From: Desulfobacteraceae bacterium CG2_30_51_40
GTDB lineage: Bacteria > Desulfobacterota > DSM-4660 > Desulfatiglandales > Desulfatiglandaceae
Length of the DNA stretch: 38,319 bases
Direction of reading: 5' to 3'
Assembly (NCBI GenBank): GCA_001874005.1
Contig: MNYJ01000053.1
Location: forward strand, 1 to 38,319
The translations under genes and the position numbers were made by a program. A model generated the notes under the pieces. It had not been told where the DNA came from and searched no databases. It was given only the letters and a program-made list of their open reading frames with translations. Shown piece by piece: positions 13,157-21,913 of the stretch. Within the stretch, counting starts at the first letter, position 1. Each line of letters opens with the position of its first letter.

Positions 13157-13181
13157 TTCCAACACCTCCTGCCTGAAAAAA

Positions 13182-14270
13182 TCAAATGGGACGTGATATT
13201 ACTTCGCTCAGTTCCTCCTTCGGTCTGTATTCAAGTCTGTATATCTCAGCCATAGTCAGGAATACTGTTATGATGAGCGGGCCGTAAATGATTCCTATCA
13301 CTCCGAAAAGTTTCATGCCGCCCAAAATTCCTAAAAAAACAAGCAAGGGATTCATGCTCATTCCCTTGCCGATAAACCGTGGCTTAAATAAATACTCCGT
13401 AGCCGCGCTGTAGATAATATTGTAAATCAGATAACCCAATGCGATTCCTGTGTTGCCCTGAATGAGGAGAATAAGACCGGCGGGGATAAACACAATGCCG
13501 GCGCCGATAATAGGCAAGAATGCAGTCACTGCTATGACTGTGCCCCAAAGAAAAGGTGAAGGCATGCCGAACAGGAAAAAGCCTAAGCCTCCCATGATCC
13601 CCTGAATGATTCCTGAGAGGCCGTTTCCTATGATGATGGCCCTTGCCATCTCATGGAACTTCCCTGCAACTTTTTCCACCTGTGGCCCCGGCATCGGCAG
13701 AAGCTGTATGATGTAACCCTGAAGCTTCTCTCCATCTCTAAAAAGAAAATAGATAGTAGTCATCATGAGGAAGAAATGGACGAGGAAGCTTACTAAGTTT
13801 GAAGCCACAGATGAAAGCTGCTTGTAAACGAAGAGTCCGACGTCCTTTCCAAGAAAAGTCGCCAACTGGTTCAACATCTCATGGTTGATTTGAAAACCCA
13901 TGCTGTTGACTGCCTTTCTGAGTCTCGCAGCCCAGGGATTGTCGCTTTCAATAAACTGCTGTATCTCCATTTTGGATACGGCGGTTTTTGTCCGATTGTA
14001 GAAGTCAAACGCCTCTCTTGAAAGCGTGTCCACGAACCACCCAACAGGGATCACAAGGATGAAAAGGATGAAGAAAGTCATTAATGCTGCTGCGATCCTG
14101 CTTTTGTTTCGAAGTGTCTTCTTCAGGAACTGATGCAAAGGATATGAAACGCTGGCAATAAGCATCCCCAGAATAATAGCGGACAGGTAGGTCGAAAAAA
14201 TGAGCAGCAACATGCACAGAGAGCAAAGAAGAAGTAAAATAAAAAGCCTTGGACCAGTTTGACGATCCAT
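13182..14270 (-). CDS. AI-2E transporter family (PerM/YdiK-type) membrane permease
   Basis: A 362-aa polytopic inner-membrane protein of the AI-2E exporter superfamily (PF01594). It has two N-terminal transmembrane helices ([19 protein letters not shown] and following), a soluble helical insert (about 90-180) and a block of five or six C-terminal helices with the typical [36 protein letters not shown] and IIGPL-like (IIYGPLIIT) motifs. Members export varied small molecules or ions, including Na+(Li+)/H+ antiport in some; the substrate here is unknown. The start is ATG 14270 with GGAGG upstream. A TTG at 14324 coincides with the -35 box of the predicted promoter, so it is rejected. It is the first gene of an operon with fbp. 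Confidence 0.88.
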   Translation of the reverse strand: MDRQTGPRLFILLLLCSLCMLLLIFSTYLSAIILGMLIASVSYPLHQFLKKTLRNKSRIAAALMTFFILFILVIPVGWFVDTLSREAFDFYNRTKTAVSKMEIQQFIESDNPWAARLRKAVNSMGFQINHEMLNQLATFLGKDVGLFVYKQLSSVASNLVSFLVHFFLMMTTIYFLFRDGEKLQGYIIQLLPMPGPQVEKVAGKFHEMARAIIIGNGLSGIIQGIMGGLGFFLFGMPSPFLWGTVIAVTAFLPIIGAGIVFIPAGLILLIQGNTGIALGYLIYNIIYSAATEYLFKPRFIGKGMSMNPLLVFLGILGGMKLFGVIGIIYGPLIITVFLTMAEIYRLEYRPKEELSEVISRPI

Positions 14271-14295
14271 GTCTGATATCCTCCGTAGAGGCTTT

Positions 14296-14324
14296 ATAGT
14301 ATTGTAGGAGTGCCGGAAAGTCAA
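14296..14324 (-). promoter_or_regulatory. Sigma-70-type promoter for the permease-fbp operon
   Basis: On the minus strand TTGACT (14324-14319) and TACTAT (14301-14296) are separated by 17 bases, 25 bases before the chosen ATG. The -35 matches 5 of 6 and the -10 matches 4 of 6. Confidence 0.5.
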
Positions 14325-14406
14325 ATGCTCAACGCTGGCAAAAGACCCACTATTCCATTCTTATCCTCATGGAGATCGCATAAGGAGGTCGTGAGCGATA
14401 ATTATC

Positions 14407-14434
14407 TTGACAAAGAAAAGACTAGCAATATACT
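14407..14434 (+). promoter_or_regulatory. Strong sigma-70-type promoter for yceD-rpmF-fab operon
   Basis: TTGACA (14407-14412), a 16-base spacer, then TATACT (14429-14434). These match 6/6 and 5/6 of the consensus. The expected start site near 14441 gives a leader of about 55 bases before the yceD ATG. Confidence 0.75.
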
Positions 14435-14495
14435 CAAGTTTTACCATTTTGTCGGGGGAGTGGAACGTCTGCTTTTATGCAGGAGATGAAATCAA

Positions 14496-15026
14496 ATGAT
14501 TATAGATCTCAGGCCTATAACAGACATACCTCGGCATTTCGAGCTGAGACTTGGTGCTGATTGGTGGGAGTCCTCTGATGTACTGTGCCAATTGCCGAGC
14601 CTCGACGGACCACTTAGTGCCAAGATATCCATACACAGAGCCGGAAGCAAGTTCATACTCGAAGGCTCGTTTTCCGGCAGACTGATTATGACATGCGACA
14701 GGTGCCTTGAGCCTTATGAGATTGATATAAATGAGGAGTTTAAGGTATTTGTTAGCCGGAGGCCTCATCCGAACCAGGAGGAGGAGTTGGACGTTGAGGA
14801 TCTGGAGGATCACTTTGTCAAGGAAGATGAGATAGACCTTGCCGAGACGATTCGGGAGCAGGTATTTCTAGCCCTTCCGATTAAATCCCTCTGCACTGAG
14901 AACTGTCTTGGACTGTGCTCCGCTTGCGGAGGCAACCTCAACCACGAAAAATGCGGTTGTGCAGGCAGCATCGAAGACAGAGCTTTTTCCATGCTTAAGA
15001 ACTTAAAAACAAAACAAGGAGAATAA
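14496..15026 (+). CDS. yceD: YceD/DUF177 family metal-binding protein
   Basis: A 176-aa DUF177 protein. The family sits almost always directly before rpmF and has been linked to ribosomal RNA processing/accumulation; its exact biochemistry is unsettled. The N-terminal beta-rich half has the TCDRCLEPYE cysteine pair, and the C-terminal half has the CxxxCxGLCxxCG-type cluster (CTENCLGLCSACGGNLNHEKCGC region), probably binding zinc. The ATG at 14496 follows AGGAGATG. The gene ends 1 base before rpmF starts, so the two are co-transcribed from the strong promoter at 14407. Confidence 0.9.
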   Translation: MIIDLRPITDIPRHFELRLGADWWESSDVLCQLPSLDGPLSAKISIHRAGSKFILEGSFSGRLIMTCDRCLEPYEIDINEEFKVFVSRRPHPNQEEELDVEDLEDHFVKEDEIDLAETIREQVFLALPIKSLCTENCLGLCSACGGNLNHEKCGCAGSIEDRAFSMLKNLKTKQGE

Positions 15027-15027
15027 C

Positions 15028-15213
15028 ATGGCTGTTCCAAAAAAAAAGACATCCCGATCAAGGAGGGATACACGCAGAAGTCATGACAGGGCCAAGATGC
15101 CTAACGTGGTCATGTGCCCTCAGTGCCACGAACCCACATTAACTCACAGGGTTTGTGCGAAATGCGGCACTTACAGGGGAAAGACTATCATCAATACCGA
15201 AGAAGTCGAATGA
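15028..15213 (+). CDS. rpmF: Large ribosomal subunit protein bL32
   Basis: A 61-aa bL32 with the classic basic start MAVPKKKTSRSRRD and a zinc ribbon formed by C30, C33, C43 and C46 (the C+ form). It is part of the 50S subunit near the peptidyl-transferase region. The start ATG follows AAGGAG (in ACAAGGAGAATAAC). It is placed directly after yceD. In most bacteria with this arrangement the next gene is plsX; here it is fabG, only 37 bases away. Confidence 0.97.
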   Translation: MAVPKKKTSRSRRDTRRSHDRAKMPNVVMCPQCHEPTLTHRVCAKCGTYRGKTIINTEEVE

Positions 15214-15250
15214 TGCATAGAAGTAGTCAATCCAGGAAAGGGGCGCTGTT

Positions 15251-16000
15251 ATGACCGATAACTTTTCAAGGGTAGTTGTAGTAACCGGAGGATCAAAGGG
15301 AATTGGCAGGGCAGTGGCCAGGAAATTTGCGAAGGATAAATGCCTGATTGTCATTGCTCACTTTGATCCGGATGAAGACGCCGCCATAAAAACCCTTAAA
15401 ATGATTGAACTTGAAGGGGCGGGCGGCGAGGTACATAAGCTTGATGTTTCATCCTTCTCCAAGGTTGATGAATTTTTTCGCGATCTCATAGATCGTCGTA
15501 AGCGGGTTGACGTCCTTGTCAATAACGCGGGTATAACCCGTGATAAACTGCTTATGAGAATGGGGGAGGCGGATTGGGACGCCGTTCTGGCCGTAAACCT
15601 CAAGAGTGTTTTTAATTGTACTCAGGCCGTGGTAAGGGAGATGGTTAAGCAGAGATCAGGCAGGATTGTCAATATTGCATCCGTAAGCGGACAGATCGGG
15701 AATATAGGCCAGGCGAATTATGCCGCATCCAAGGCAGGTATCATGGGATTCACCAAGACCGTGGCCAGGGAAATTGCGGCCCGCGGCATCACTGCAAATG
15801 CGGTGGCGCCTGGTTTTATTGATACGGATATGACTTCGGGCCTGCCTGAGAAGGTAAAGGAGAAATTCATAGAGCAGATACCGCTCGGGAGGATGGGAAC
15901 CCCGGAAGATGTTGCCGAAGCGGTATATTGGCTGTGCTCCGATGCCGCGAGTTATTTGACTGGCCAGGTACTGCACGTGAATGGCGGCATGTATATGTAA
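15251..16000 (+). CDS. fabG: 3-oxoacyl-[acyl-carrier-protein] reductase
   Basis: A 249-aa short-chain dehydrogenase that reduces 3-ketoacyl-ACP with NADPH in type II fatty acid synthesis. The cofactor motif TGGSKGIGRAV (about 12-22), the NNAG motif at about 90-93, the catalytic Ser in the VNIASVSG segment, the YAASK catalytic pair (Tyr/Lys near 157-161) and the C-terminal GQVLHVNGGMYM are all present. The ATG at 15251 follows a GGAAAGG. It lies between rpmF and acpP, as in classic fab clusters. The position favours FabG over other SDR reductases such as PhaB. Confidence 0.95.
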   Translation: MTDNFSRVVVVTGGSKGIGRAVARKFAKDKCLIVIAHFDPDEDAAIKTLKMIELEGAGGEVHKLDVSSFSKVDEFFRDLIDRRKRVDVLVNNAGITRDKLLMRMGEADWDAVLAVNLKSVFNCTQAVVREMVKQRSGRIVNIASVSGQIGNIGQANYAASKAGIMGFTKTVAREIAARGITANAVAPGFIDTDMTSGLPEKVKEKFIEQIPLGRMGTPEDVAEAVYWLCSDAASYLTGQVLHVNGGMYM

Positions 16001-16077
16001 AACCAGGTTTAAAAATTCTTGAAAATTTCATAGGCCCTTATAAATAGGGCTAAAAAAGTTTAGGGAGGTTAATATAA

Positions 16078-16320
16078 ATGGCATCCATAGAGGAGAGGGT
16101 TAAGAAGATAATCTGTGAGCAGTTGGACGTCGAGGAAAAGGATGTGGTATTAAAGGCGTCTTTTGTGGATGATCTTGGCGCTGATTCCCTTGATCAGGTG
16201 GAACTCATAATGGCCATGGAAGAGGAGTTCGGAATCTCAATACCTGACGAAGATGCTGAGAAGATAGGTACAGTGCAGGATGCAATGGACTATGTAGCAA
16301 AGGCGATGGCCGGTAAGTGA
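16078..16320 (+). CDS. acpP: Acyl carrier protein
   Basis: An 80-aa acidic four-helix carrier protein. The 4'-phosphopantetheine attachment serine is S37 in GADSLD, followed by the recognition helix [13 protein letters not shown]. It carries growing acyl chains for FabG, FabF and lipid synthesis. The ATG at 16078 has a good GGGAGG upstream. A short hairpin GCCCT/AGGGC at 16034-16050 precedes it, but no T run follows, so it is probably not a terminator. It is co-directional with fabG and fabF. Confidence 0.97.
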   Translation: MASIEERVKKIICEQLDVEEKDVVLKASFVDDLGADSLDQVELIMAMEEEFGISIPDEDAEKIGTVQDAMDYVAKAMAGK

Positions 16321-16381
16321 TATCAGAGCTGTCGTTAATCGGAACGGCTGCGTTAACAAAATTAGGAAGAGGAGCACTGCG

Positions 16382-17623
16382 ATGACCAGAAGGGTTGTAG
16401 TAACCGGGATGGGAATGGTTTCCCCTCTGGGTACCGGAGTGGAAAACAACTGGAAGGCGTTGTGTGAAGGGGTCTCCGGTATCGGGCCGATTACCAAGTT
16501 TGATGTCTCTGATTTCCCCACACGGATCGGAGGCGAAGTAAGGGGTTTTAAGGCGGAGGATTATGTTGACAAACAGCAGCTCAGGCGTCTTGATATATTT
16601 ATTCATTTCGCCCTTGCCTCCGCCAGGATGGCCTTTGAGGATTCACGGCTGAAGATAGATCCTTCGGACGGAGACAGGGTGGGGTGTATCACTGGTTCCG
16701 GCCTTGGAGGCCTAACCATGCTGGAGCAATACCATAGCGTGCTCATCGAAAGAGGCCCCAGCAGGGTGAGCCCTTTTTTTATTCCCGGAATAATCGCGAA
16801 TATGGCACCCGGTATGATCGCTATTGAATTCGGGATCAGGGGGCCCAATCTTTCGATTGAAACGGCCTGCGCCGCAAGCTCCCATGCTATTGGTGAGGCC
16901 TACAGATATATAAAGGAAGGAAGGGCCGACGTAATGGTAACCGGAGGGGCTGAGGCGGTGATTACGCCTCTGGCCTTGGGCGGCTTTTGCAGCATGAGGG
17001 CGCTTTCCACCAGGAACGATGAACCTGAAAAGGCATCCAGGCCCTTTGAATTAAACCGGGACGGCTTTGTAATTGGTGAGGGATCAGGTATTCTGATACT
17101 CGAGGAACTTGAGCGTGCAATTCAGAGAAACGCACCCATCTATGCTGAGCTGATAGGATACGGTTCAAGTGCCGATGCCTACCATATATCGGCGCCTGAT
17201 CCTGATGGAAGGGGAGCTGCCACCTGCATGAAGGCGGCCTTGGCTGACGCTGGAATAAGACCTGAGAATGTTGATTATATTAATGCCCACGGTACATCAA
17301 CCAAGCTGAATGATCTGGCTGAGAACAAGGCTATAAAGGCTGTTTTCGGGGAACATGCCTACAAACTGGCGGTAAGTTCCACCAAGTCTATGACCGGGCA
17401 CCTACTTGGAGGGGCCGGCGGAGTCGAGGCTATCTATACGGTGCTTTCTTTGAAGAACGGGATACTTCCTCCTACAATAAATTACGAAAACCAGGACCCT
17501 GAGTGTGACCTCGATTATGTCCCGAACAAGGCCAGGAAAAAGGCGATAAGTTATGCCATTTCTAATTCATTCGGTTTCGGAGGCACTAACGCTACCCTGG
17601 TCTTCAAGCCCTATGAAGCATAA
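16382..17623 (+). CDS. fabF: 3-oxoacyl-[acyl-carrier-protein] synthase II
   Basis: A 413-aa ketosynthase that condenses malonyl-ACP with acyl-ACP to extend fatty acids. The active-site Cys163 lies in ETACAASSHA. The two catalytic histidines are in NAHGTSTKLND (about 305) and SMTGHLLGGAGG (about 342). The conserved SNSFGFGGTNATLV near the C-terminus is intact. The start ATG 16382 follows AGGAAGAGGAG. It is 61 bases after acpP and follows the usual acpP-fabF order. Confidence 0.97.
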   Translation: MTRRVVVTGMGMVSPLGTGVENNWKALCEGVSGIGPITKFDVSDFPTRIGGEVRGFKAEDYVDKQQLRRLDIFIHFALASARMAFEDSRLKIDPSDGDRVGCITGSGLGGLTMLEQYHSVLIERGPSRVSPFFIPGIIANMAPGMIAIEFGIRGPNLSIETACAASSHAIGEAYRYIKEGRADVMVTGGAEAVITPLALGGFCSMRALSTRNDEPEKASRPFELNRDGFVIGEGSGILILEELERAIQRNAPIYAELIGYGSSADAYHISAPDPDGRGAATCMKAALADAGIRPENVDYINAHGTSTKLNDLAENKAIKAVFGEHAYKLAVSSTKSMTGHLLGGAGGVEAIYTVLSLKNGILPPTINYENQDPECDLDYVPNKARKKAISYAISNSFGFGGTNATLVFKPYEA

Positions 17624-17731
17624 GGCTTGACCGGAGCCCGGAGCATGAGGCCGCTGAAGTCTTAAGCCCCTCGATCTTTACAGGACCCTCGGAGCGGGCC
17701 TTAATCTTTGATCTTTGAATGAAGAGAGGAC

Positions 17732-18997
17732 ATGGAAGATATTAACAGGCCGTTGAAGGCGTCAGATCCGGAGGTTTACGGGGCAATAGGGGCAGAGGTT
17801 TCAAGAGAAAGGGATAACCTTGTACTTATTGCGTCGGAGAACTACGCAAGCCGGGCCGTTATGGAGGCACAGGCGAGCGTCATGACTAATAAGTATGCGG
17901 AAGGCTATCCCGGTTCACGCTATTACGGCGGATGTGAGTTTGTTGACCGAATCGAGAGGCTTGCAATAGAAAGGGGAAGGCAGCTCTTTCGAGCGGAATA
18001 TATAAATGTTCAACCGCACTCAGGCTCCCAGGCCAATATGGCCGTCTATCTGACATTTTTAAAACCGGGCGACCTCATCATGGGCATGGATCTTGCCCAG
18101 GGCGGGCATTTGACACACGGCAGTCCGGTAAGTTTTTCAGGTTCTCTCTTCAGATCAGTATCCTACGGCGTGGACAGAAAAACGCATCTCATTGATTACG
18201 ATAAGCTCTCGGAGCTTGCTTCCAGGGAGAAGCCGAGGATCATTATAGCCGGGGCAAGTGCTTATCCTCGGACTATTGATTTTTATAGGTTTAGGGAGAT
18301 AGCGGATTCGTGCGGCGCTTTTCTGATGGCCGACATGGCGCATATTGCAGGTCTGGTTGCCGTCGGCCTCCATCCCACGCCGGTGGGGTGTGCGGACTTT
18401 ATCACCACCACTACACACAAAACCCTCAGAGGCCCAAGGGGCGGGCTTATTCTTGGACGGGGCGAGTATGGTGCCCGTCTTGACAAGGGGGTCTTTCCGG
18501 GGGTTCAGGGAGGGCCGCTGATGCATGTCATAGCTGCAAAGGCAGTAGCTTTGGGGGAGGCCCTTGAACCGGGCTTTCTGGAATATCAGAGAAGAATCCT
18601 CCTCAATGCGGGCGAACTTGCCCGCGCACTCAATGAAAAGGGTTTTGATCTTGTTTCAGGCGGCAGCGACAATCATCTGATCCTGGTGGACCTGACCGGA
18701 AAGAATATAACCGGAGCGGATGCCGAATCGGCCCTCGGCCGCGCGGGGATCGTGGTCAACAAGAACGCTATCCCCTTCGATTCGAGGGGACCGCGTATCA
18801 CAAGCGGCATTAGGCTGGGCACACCCGCCCTGACAACACGAGGTATGGGAAAGACCGAAATGACTTTGATCGCTGAGCTGATCGCCAAGGTTATTGAACG
18901 ACCCCTATCCGAGGAAACCGCGTCTTCGGTAAGGCGGGAGGTATCGGAGCTGTGCTCGCGTTTCCCGATCTATTCCTACCTGGAAGGTAATTTCTAA
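17732..18997 (+). CDS. glyA: Serine hydroxymethyltransferase
   Basis: A 421-aa PLP enzyme that interconverts serine and glycine while loading one-carbon units on tetrahydrofolate. The PLP lysine K230 is in [20 protein letters not shown] near 35-40, YPGSRYYGG (59-67) and the [10 protein letters not shown] motif (201-210) are typical. The ATG at 17732 follows GAGAGGAC. The 108 bases upstream, after fabF, contain no clear terminator, so read-through from the fab genes is possible. The next gene starts directly after its stop codon. Confidence 0.97.
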   Translation: MEDINRPLKASDPEVYGAIGAEVSRERDNLVLIASENYASRAVMEAQASVMTNKYAEGYPGSRYYGGCEFVDRIERLAIERGRQLFRAEYINVQPHSGSQANMAVYLTFLKPGDLIMGMDLAQGGHLTHGSPVSFSGSLFRSVSYGVDRKTHLIDYDKLSELASREKPRIIIAGASAYPRTIDFYRFREIADSCGAFLMADMAHIAGLVAVGLHPTPVGCADFITTTTHKTLRGPRGGLILGRGEYGARLDKGVFPGVQGGPLMHVIAAKAVALGEALEPGFLEYQRRILLNAGELARALNEKGFDLVSGGSDNHLILVDLTGKNITGADAESALGRAGIVVNKNAIPFDSRGPRITSGIRLGTPALTTRGMGKTEMTLIAELIAKVIERPLSEETASSVRREVSELCSRFPIYSYLEGNF

Positions 18998-19444
18998 GTG
19001 GCCCGTCCGGACTGGCACCAATACTTCCTTTCCATAACCTCAATGGTCGCCATGCGCTCCACCTGTCTCAGAAGGCATGTGGGGGCAATTATAGTAAAGG
19101 ACAAAAGGATACTCGCAACCGGATACAACGGAGCCCCTGCCGGATTGAGGCACTGCGAGGAGGTAGGGTGTGTAAGAGACAATATTTCAGTTCCGTCAGG
19201 AATGAGGCATGAGTTATGCCGGGGGCTTCATGCGGAGCAAAACGCCATCATACAGGCCGCCTATCACGGGATATCCATAGCAGGAGCGACCCTTTACTGC
19301 ACCAATAAGCCTTGTGTAATATGCTCCAAGATGCTCATTAATGCGGGGATAAGGACTATCTACTACCAGGATGGTTACAGCGACGATCTCGCTGACCAGA
19401 TTCTTGAAGAGGCCGGCATCCAATTAGTCAGGTTGCAGCCATGA
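18998..19444 (+). CDS. dCMP deaminase (ComEB-type cytidine/deoxycytidylate deaminase)
   Basis: A 148-aa zinc deaminase that converts dCMP to dUMP for thymidylate synthesis. The zinc and proton-shuttle motif is HAEQN (H78, E80) with PCVIC (C106, C109). A second conserved pair, [11 protein letters not shown] and VGC, is typical of dCMP deaminases. The start is GTG, immediately following the glyA TAA, so translation is coupled. Its end overlaps nrdR by 4 bases (ATGA). Products of glyA (methylene-THF) and of this enzyme (dUMP) are the two substrates of thymidylate synthase, which explains the linkage. Confidence 0.93.
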   Translation: MARPDWHQYFLSITSMVAMRSTCLRRHVGAIIVKDKRILATGYNGAPAGLRHCEEVGCVRDNISVPSGMRHELCRGLHAEQNAIIQAAYHGISIAGATLYCTNKPCVICSKMLINAGIRTIYYQDGYSDDLADQILEEAGIQLVRLQP

Positions 19445-19950
19445 AATGCCCCTTCTGCACAAAGATTAATAACAAGGTTATTGACTCGCGGCTCAGCAAG
19501 GATGGAAGGGTGATCAGACGCCGCAGGGAGTGCCTGGAATGCGCGAGACGATTCACTACCTATGAGAGGCTTGAAGAGATGCTGCCGATGGTGGTCAAGA
19601 AGGACGGGCGCCGTGAAGCCTTCGACAGGGAAAAGATTGTTTCCGGAATAAGAAAGGCCTGTCAGAAGAGGCCGGTAGAGAGTTACAGGATTGAGGAGTT
19701 TGTAGAGGGCCTTGAGTCATATTTCCAGGAACTCGGGAAAATGGAGATCGAGAGTTCCGAGATTGGTGAAAAGGTAATGAATGAACTCAGGCAATGGGAT
19801 GAAGTGGCATACGTGAGGTTTGCCTCCGTTTACAGGCAGTTCAGAGACATAAGTGAATTCATGGCCGAGCTTGAAGATATTCTCAAGTCAAAGAGGGAGC
19901 AGCACCCGGCTATTGATTCGGTGCCGTGCCGTGATGAGGAAAAACGCTGA
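19441..19950 (+). CDS. nrdR: Transcriptional repressor NrdR
   Basis: A 169-aa NrdR. It represses ribonucleotide reductase genes when dATP is abundant. The zinc ribbon uses C3, C6, C31 and C34 (CPFC...CLEC), and an ATP-cone nucleotide-sensing domain covers about 49-139. The ATG overlaps the stop of the dCMP deaminase gene (ATGA). It lies between deoxynucleotide and riboflavin genes, the usual place for nrdR. I did not see a clear pair of NrdR boxes in the window. Confidence 0.97.
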   Translation: MKCPFCTKINNKVIDSRLSKDGRVIRRRRECLECARRFTTYERLEEMLPMVVKKDGRREAFDREKIVSGIRKACQKRPVESYRIEEFVEGLESYFQELGKMEIESSEIGEKVMNELRQWDEVAYVRFASVYRQFRDISEFMAELEDILKSKREQHPAIDSVPCRDEEKR

Positions 19951-21067
19951 ACCCCTGGACACGCATTTTATGAAAGAGGTCCTTAAGGAAGCAAGAAAAG
20001 GGCTGGGAAATACTTCGCCCAACCCTATGGTGGGTGCTCTCATTGTAAAAGACGGCAAGATTCTGGCAAGAGGTTACCACAGGCGCGCGGGCGCTCCGCA
20101 CGCCGAGGCGGATGCCCTATCGAAATTGGGCGGAAGAAGCGAAGGTGCCGCTCTTTACGTGAATCTTGAGCCCTGTAACCATTATGGGCGAACCCCTCCC
20201 TGCACAGAGGCGATCCTCGCCGCAGGAATAGCAAGGGTTGTTATCGCAATGAAAGACCCCAATCCCGATGTAAAGGGCGGGGGATGCGCCTATCTGAGAG
20301 CTAAAGGCCTTGATATTACGGAAGGGGTCTTGGAGAAGGAGGCCAGACAACTCAATGAGGTCTTCATAAAGTATTCAAAGACAAAAAGGCCTTTTGTCAC
20401 CCTCAAATCAGCCATTACCCTTGATGGCTGGTGCGCTACTTCAAGCGGCCATTCAAAGTGGGTTACAAATGAAAGATCAAGAGCATACGTACACAGGCTC
20501 AGGGCCTTCTCGGATGCGGTCTTGGTCGGAGTCGGGACGGTCATCGCCGATGATCCCCAGTTGACGGTAAGAGCCGTAAAAGGGAGAAACCCTTTAAGGA
20601 TAGTGGTTGATACCTCTCTAAGAACTCCCTACGACGCCAGGGTGGTGCGGGATATCTCCGATTCCGGAACGTTGATTGCCGTAGGACCTGGAGTCAAGGC
20701 GGAGAGGCTTATAAAAATGACCGGGCGTGGAGTTGAAGTTATCAGGTGCCCCGAAGCGGACGGGCGGATTGATCTGGCAGCCCTTCTTGAGAGGTTGGGG
20801 GAAATGTCGGTTACGAGCCTCCTTGTAGAGGGAGGTGCTGAGATAGCCGGGGCCTTTCTACGGGGAAGGCTAGTGGATAAGTTAGTCGTTTTTCTTGCTG
20901 CAAAACTGCTTGCCGGTGGTGACGGTTTACCTATGGCCGGAGGCCCGGGGGCGTTATCAATGGACCGCTGCCTGAGGGTTGCAGATGTTAGAGTCAAGAA
21001 TATGGGCGGTGATATCATGATTACAGGATATCCTGCCTATGCTGGAATCGCCGGAGAGGATAAATAG
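19934..21067 (+). CDS. ribD: Bifunctional riboflavin biosynthesis protein RibD (deaminase/reductase)
   Basis: A 377-aa protein catalysing two steps: deamination of the pyrimidine from GTP cyclohydrolase II, then NADPH reduction of the ribosyl side chain. The deaminase domain has HAEADAL (H56, E58) and [11 protein letters not shown] (C81, C90). The reductase domain begins near 145 with [14 protein letters not shown] and includes [15 protein letters not shown] and a [10 protein letters not shown] segment. The start ATG 19934 keeps the family-typical [13 protein letters not shown]-terminus and overlaps nrdR by 17 bases. ATG 19970 is an alternative, and neither has a strong ribosome binding site. 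The stop TAG at 21065-21067 is the first three bases of repeat B2, so the original C-terminus may have been altered. Confidence 0.95.
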   Translation: MRKNAEPLDTHFMKEVLKEARKGLGNTSPNPMVGALIVKDGKILARGYHRRAGAPHAEADALSKLGGRSEGAALYVNLEPCNHYGRTPPCTEAILAAGIARVVIAMKDPNPDVKGGGCAYLRAKGLDITEGVLEKEARQLNEVFIKYSKTKRPFVTLKSAITLDGWCATSSGHSKWVTNERSRAYVHRLRAFSDAVLVGVGTVIADDPQLTVRAVKGRNPLRIVVDTSLRTPYDARVVRDISDSGTLIAVGPGVKAERLIKMTGRGVEVIRCPEADGRIDLAALLERLGEMSVTSLLVEGGAEIAGAFLRGRLVDKLVVFLAAKLLAGGDGLPMAGGPGALSMDRCLRVADVRVKNMGGDIMITGYPAYAGIAGEDK

Positions 21068-21209
21068 TGTCCATCCGGAAATGGCTATTTTCACCGATTT
21101 CGGCGTTGGGTTAAAATTTAATCCTCGAAATACGATAATGTATTCCTGTGGTTAAAATTATCGCCCGCCTTGAACTCGAAGAAACTATCTCATTTCCGGA
21201 TGGACACTA
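21065..21209 (-). repeat. Family B palindromic repeat, copy B2 (reverse orientation)
   Basis: A 145-bp unit with ends TAGTGTCCATCCGGAAATG and its inverse CATTTCCGGATGGACACTA. It is the only copy in reverse orientation. It sits inside the riboflavin operon between ribD and ribE, and its first bases form the ribD stop codon. If transcribed it should fold into a long hairpin. Confidence 0.9.
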
Positions 21210-21253
21210 AATAATACGGCAATGGGCTTCGGGGGTTGTTACGGGGAGGAGAA

Positions 21254-21913
21254 TTGTTTACAGGGCTTGTAGAAGGAATAGGTAAAATAGGTTGGCTCAG
21301 GGCTACAGGTAAAGATGTGGTCCTTGGGATAGAACCGCCTTTTCCCCCTGATGAGTGCCGCGAGGGAGACAGCGTGGCCGTCAACGGGGTATGCCTTACC
21401 GTGACAGGATTGAATGCCGAGTGTTTTACTGTTGATGTCTCTCAGGAGACACTTTCAATATCTACCATAGGCTCACTCAAGACCGGGGACTCGGTGAATC
21501 TTGAGAGGGCCTTAAGATTGAGCGACCGTTTAGGAGGTCATATAGTCCTAGGCCATGTGGACGGCATTGGAAAAATTGAGAGAATGACTCCTATCGGGAA
21601 GTCCTGGCGGGTCAGGGTAGTGATTGACAGCGCCCTTTCCGGGTATATTATTGAAAAGGGTTCCATCGCTGTGGACGGAGTAAGCCTTACAGTAAATCTT
21701 TGCGGAGCGCGCTTCTTTGAGGTCAATATAATTCCTCAGACAGGCCGGGAAACGGTGCTCTTGAGAAAACGGCCGGGAGACAGTGTTAATATAGAGACGG
21801 ATATGATAGGAAAATACGTGGAGAAGTTCATCGGGAGTTCAGGTAAAACAGCCGAAGGGCAACCCGGAAGAATAGACAGGGATTTTCTCCAACGACATGG
21901 ATACGGTGAATAA
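21254..21913 (+). CDS. ribE: Riboflavin synthase, alpha chain
   Basis: A 219-aa enzyme that dismutates two 6,7-dimethyl-8-ribityllumazine molecules to riboflavin. It has two lumazine-binding beta-barrel repeats, starting MFTGLVEGIG and, near residue 97, LGGHIVLGHVDGIGKI. The start is TTG 21254, because it gives the family-standard MFTG N-terminus and GGGGAGGAG lies just upstream; a TTG at 21236 would include the binding site itself. It is separated from ribD by repeat B2 and overlaps ribBA by 17 bases. No FMN riboswitch motif was recognised before it. Confidence 0.95.
   Translation: MFTGLVEGIGKIGWLRATGKDVVLGIEPPFPPDECREGDSVAVNGVCLTVTGLNAECFTVDVSQETLSISTIGSLKTGDSVNLERALRLSDRLGGHIVLGHVDGIGKIERMTPIGKSWRVRVVIDSALSGYIIEKGSIAVDGVSLTVNLCGARFFEVNIIPQTGRETVLLRKRPGDSVNIETDMIGKYVEKFIGSSGKTAEGQPGRIDRDFLQRHGYGE

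Noticed and set aside
13157-13165. GTG start of fbp at 13165
   Set aside because: It overlaps the GGAGG ribosome binding site; ATG 13156 is correctly spaced.
14271-14324. TTG start of the AI-2E permease at 14324
   Set aside because: This TTG is the first three bases of the predicted -35 box TTGACT; ATG 14270 has GGAGG upstream.
16034-16050. Terminator between fabG and acpP
   Set aside because: A 5-bp stem GCCCT/AGGGC exists, but it is followed by TAAAAAAG rather than a T tract on the plus strand.
19934-21260. FMN riboswitch controlling the rib genes
   Set aside because: I looked upstream of ribD, ribE and ribH for the conserved RFN blocks and did not see them.
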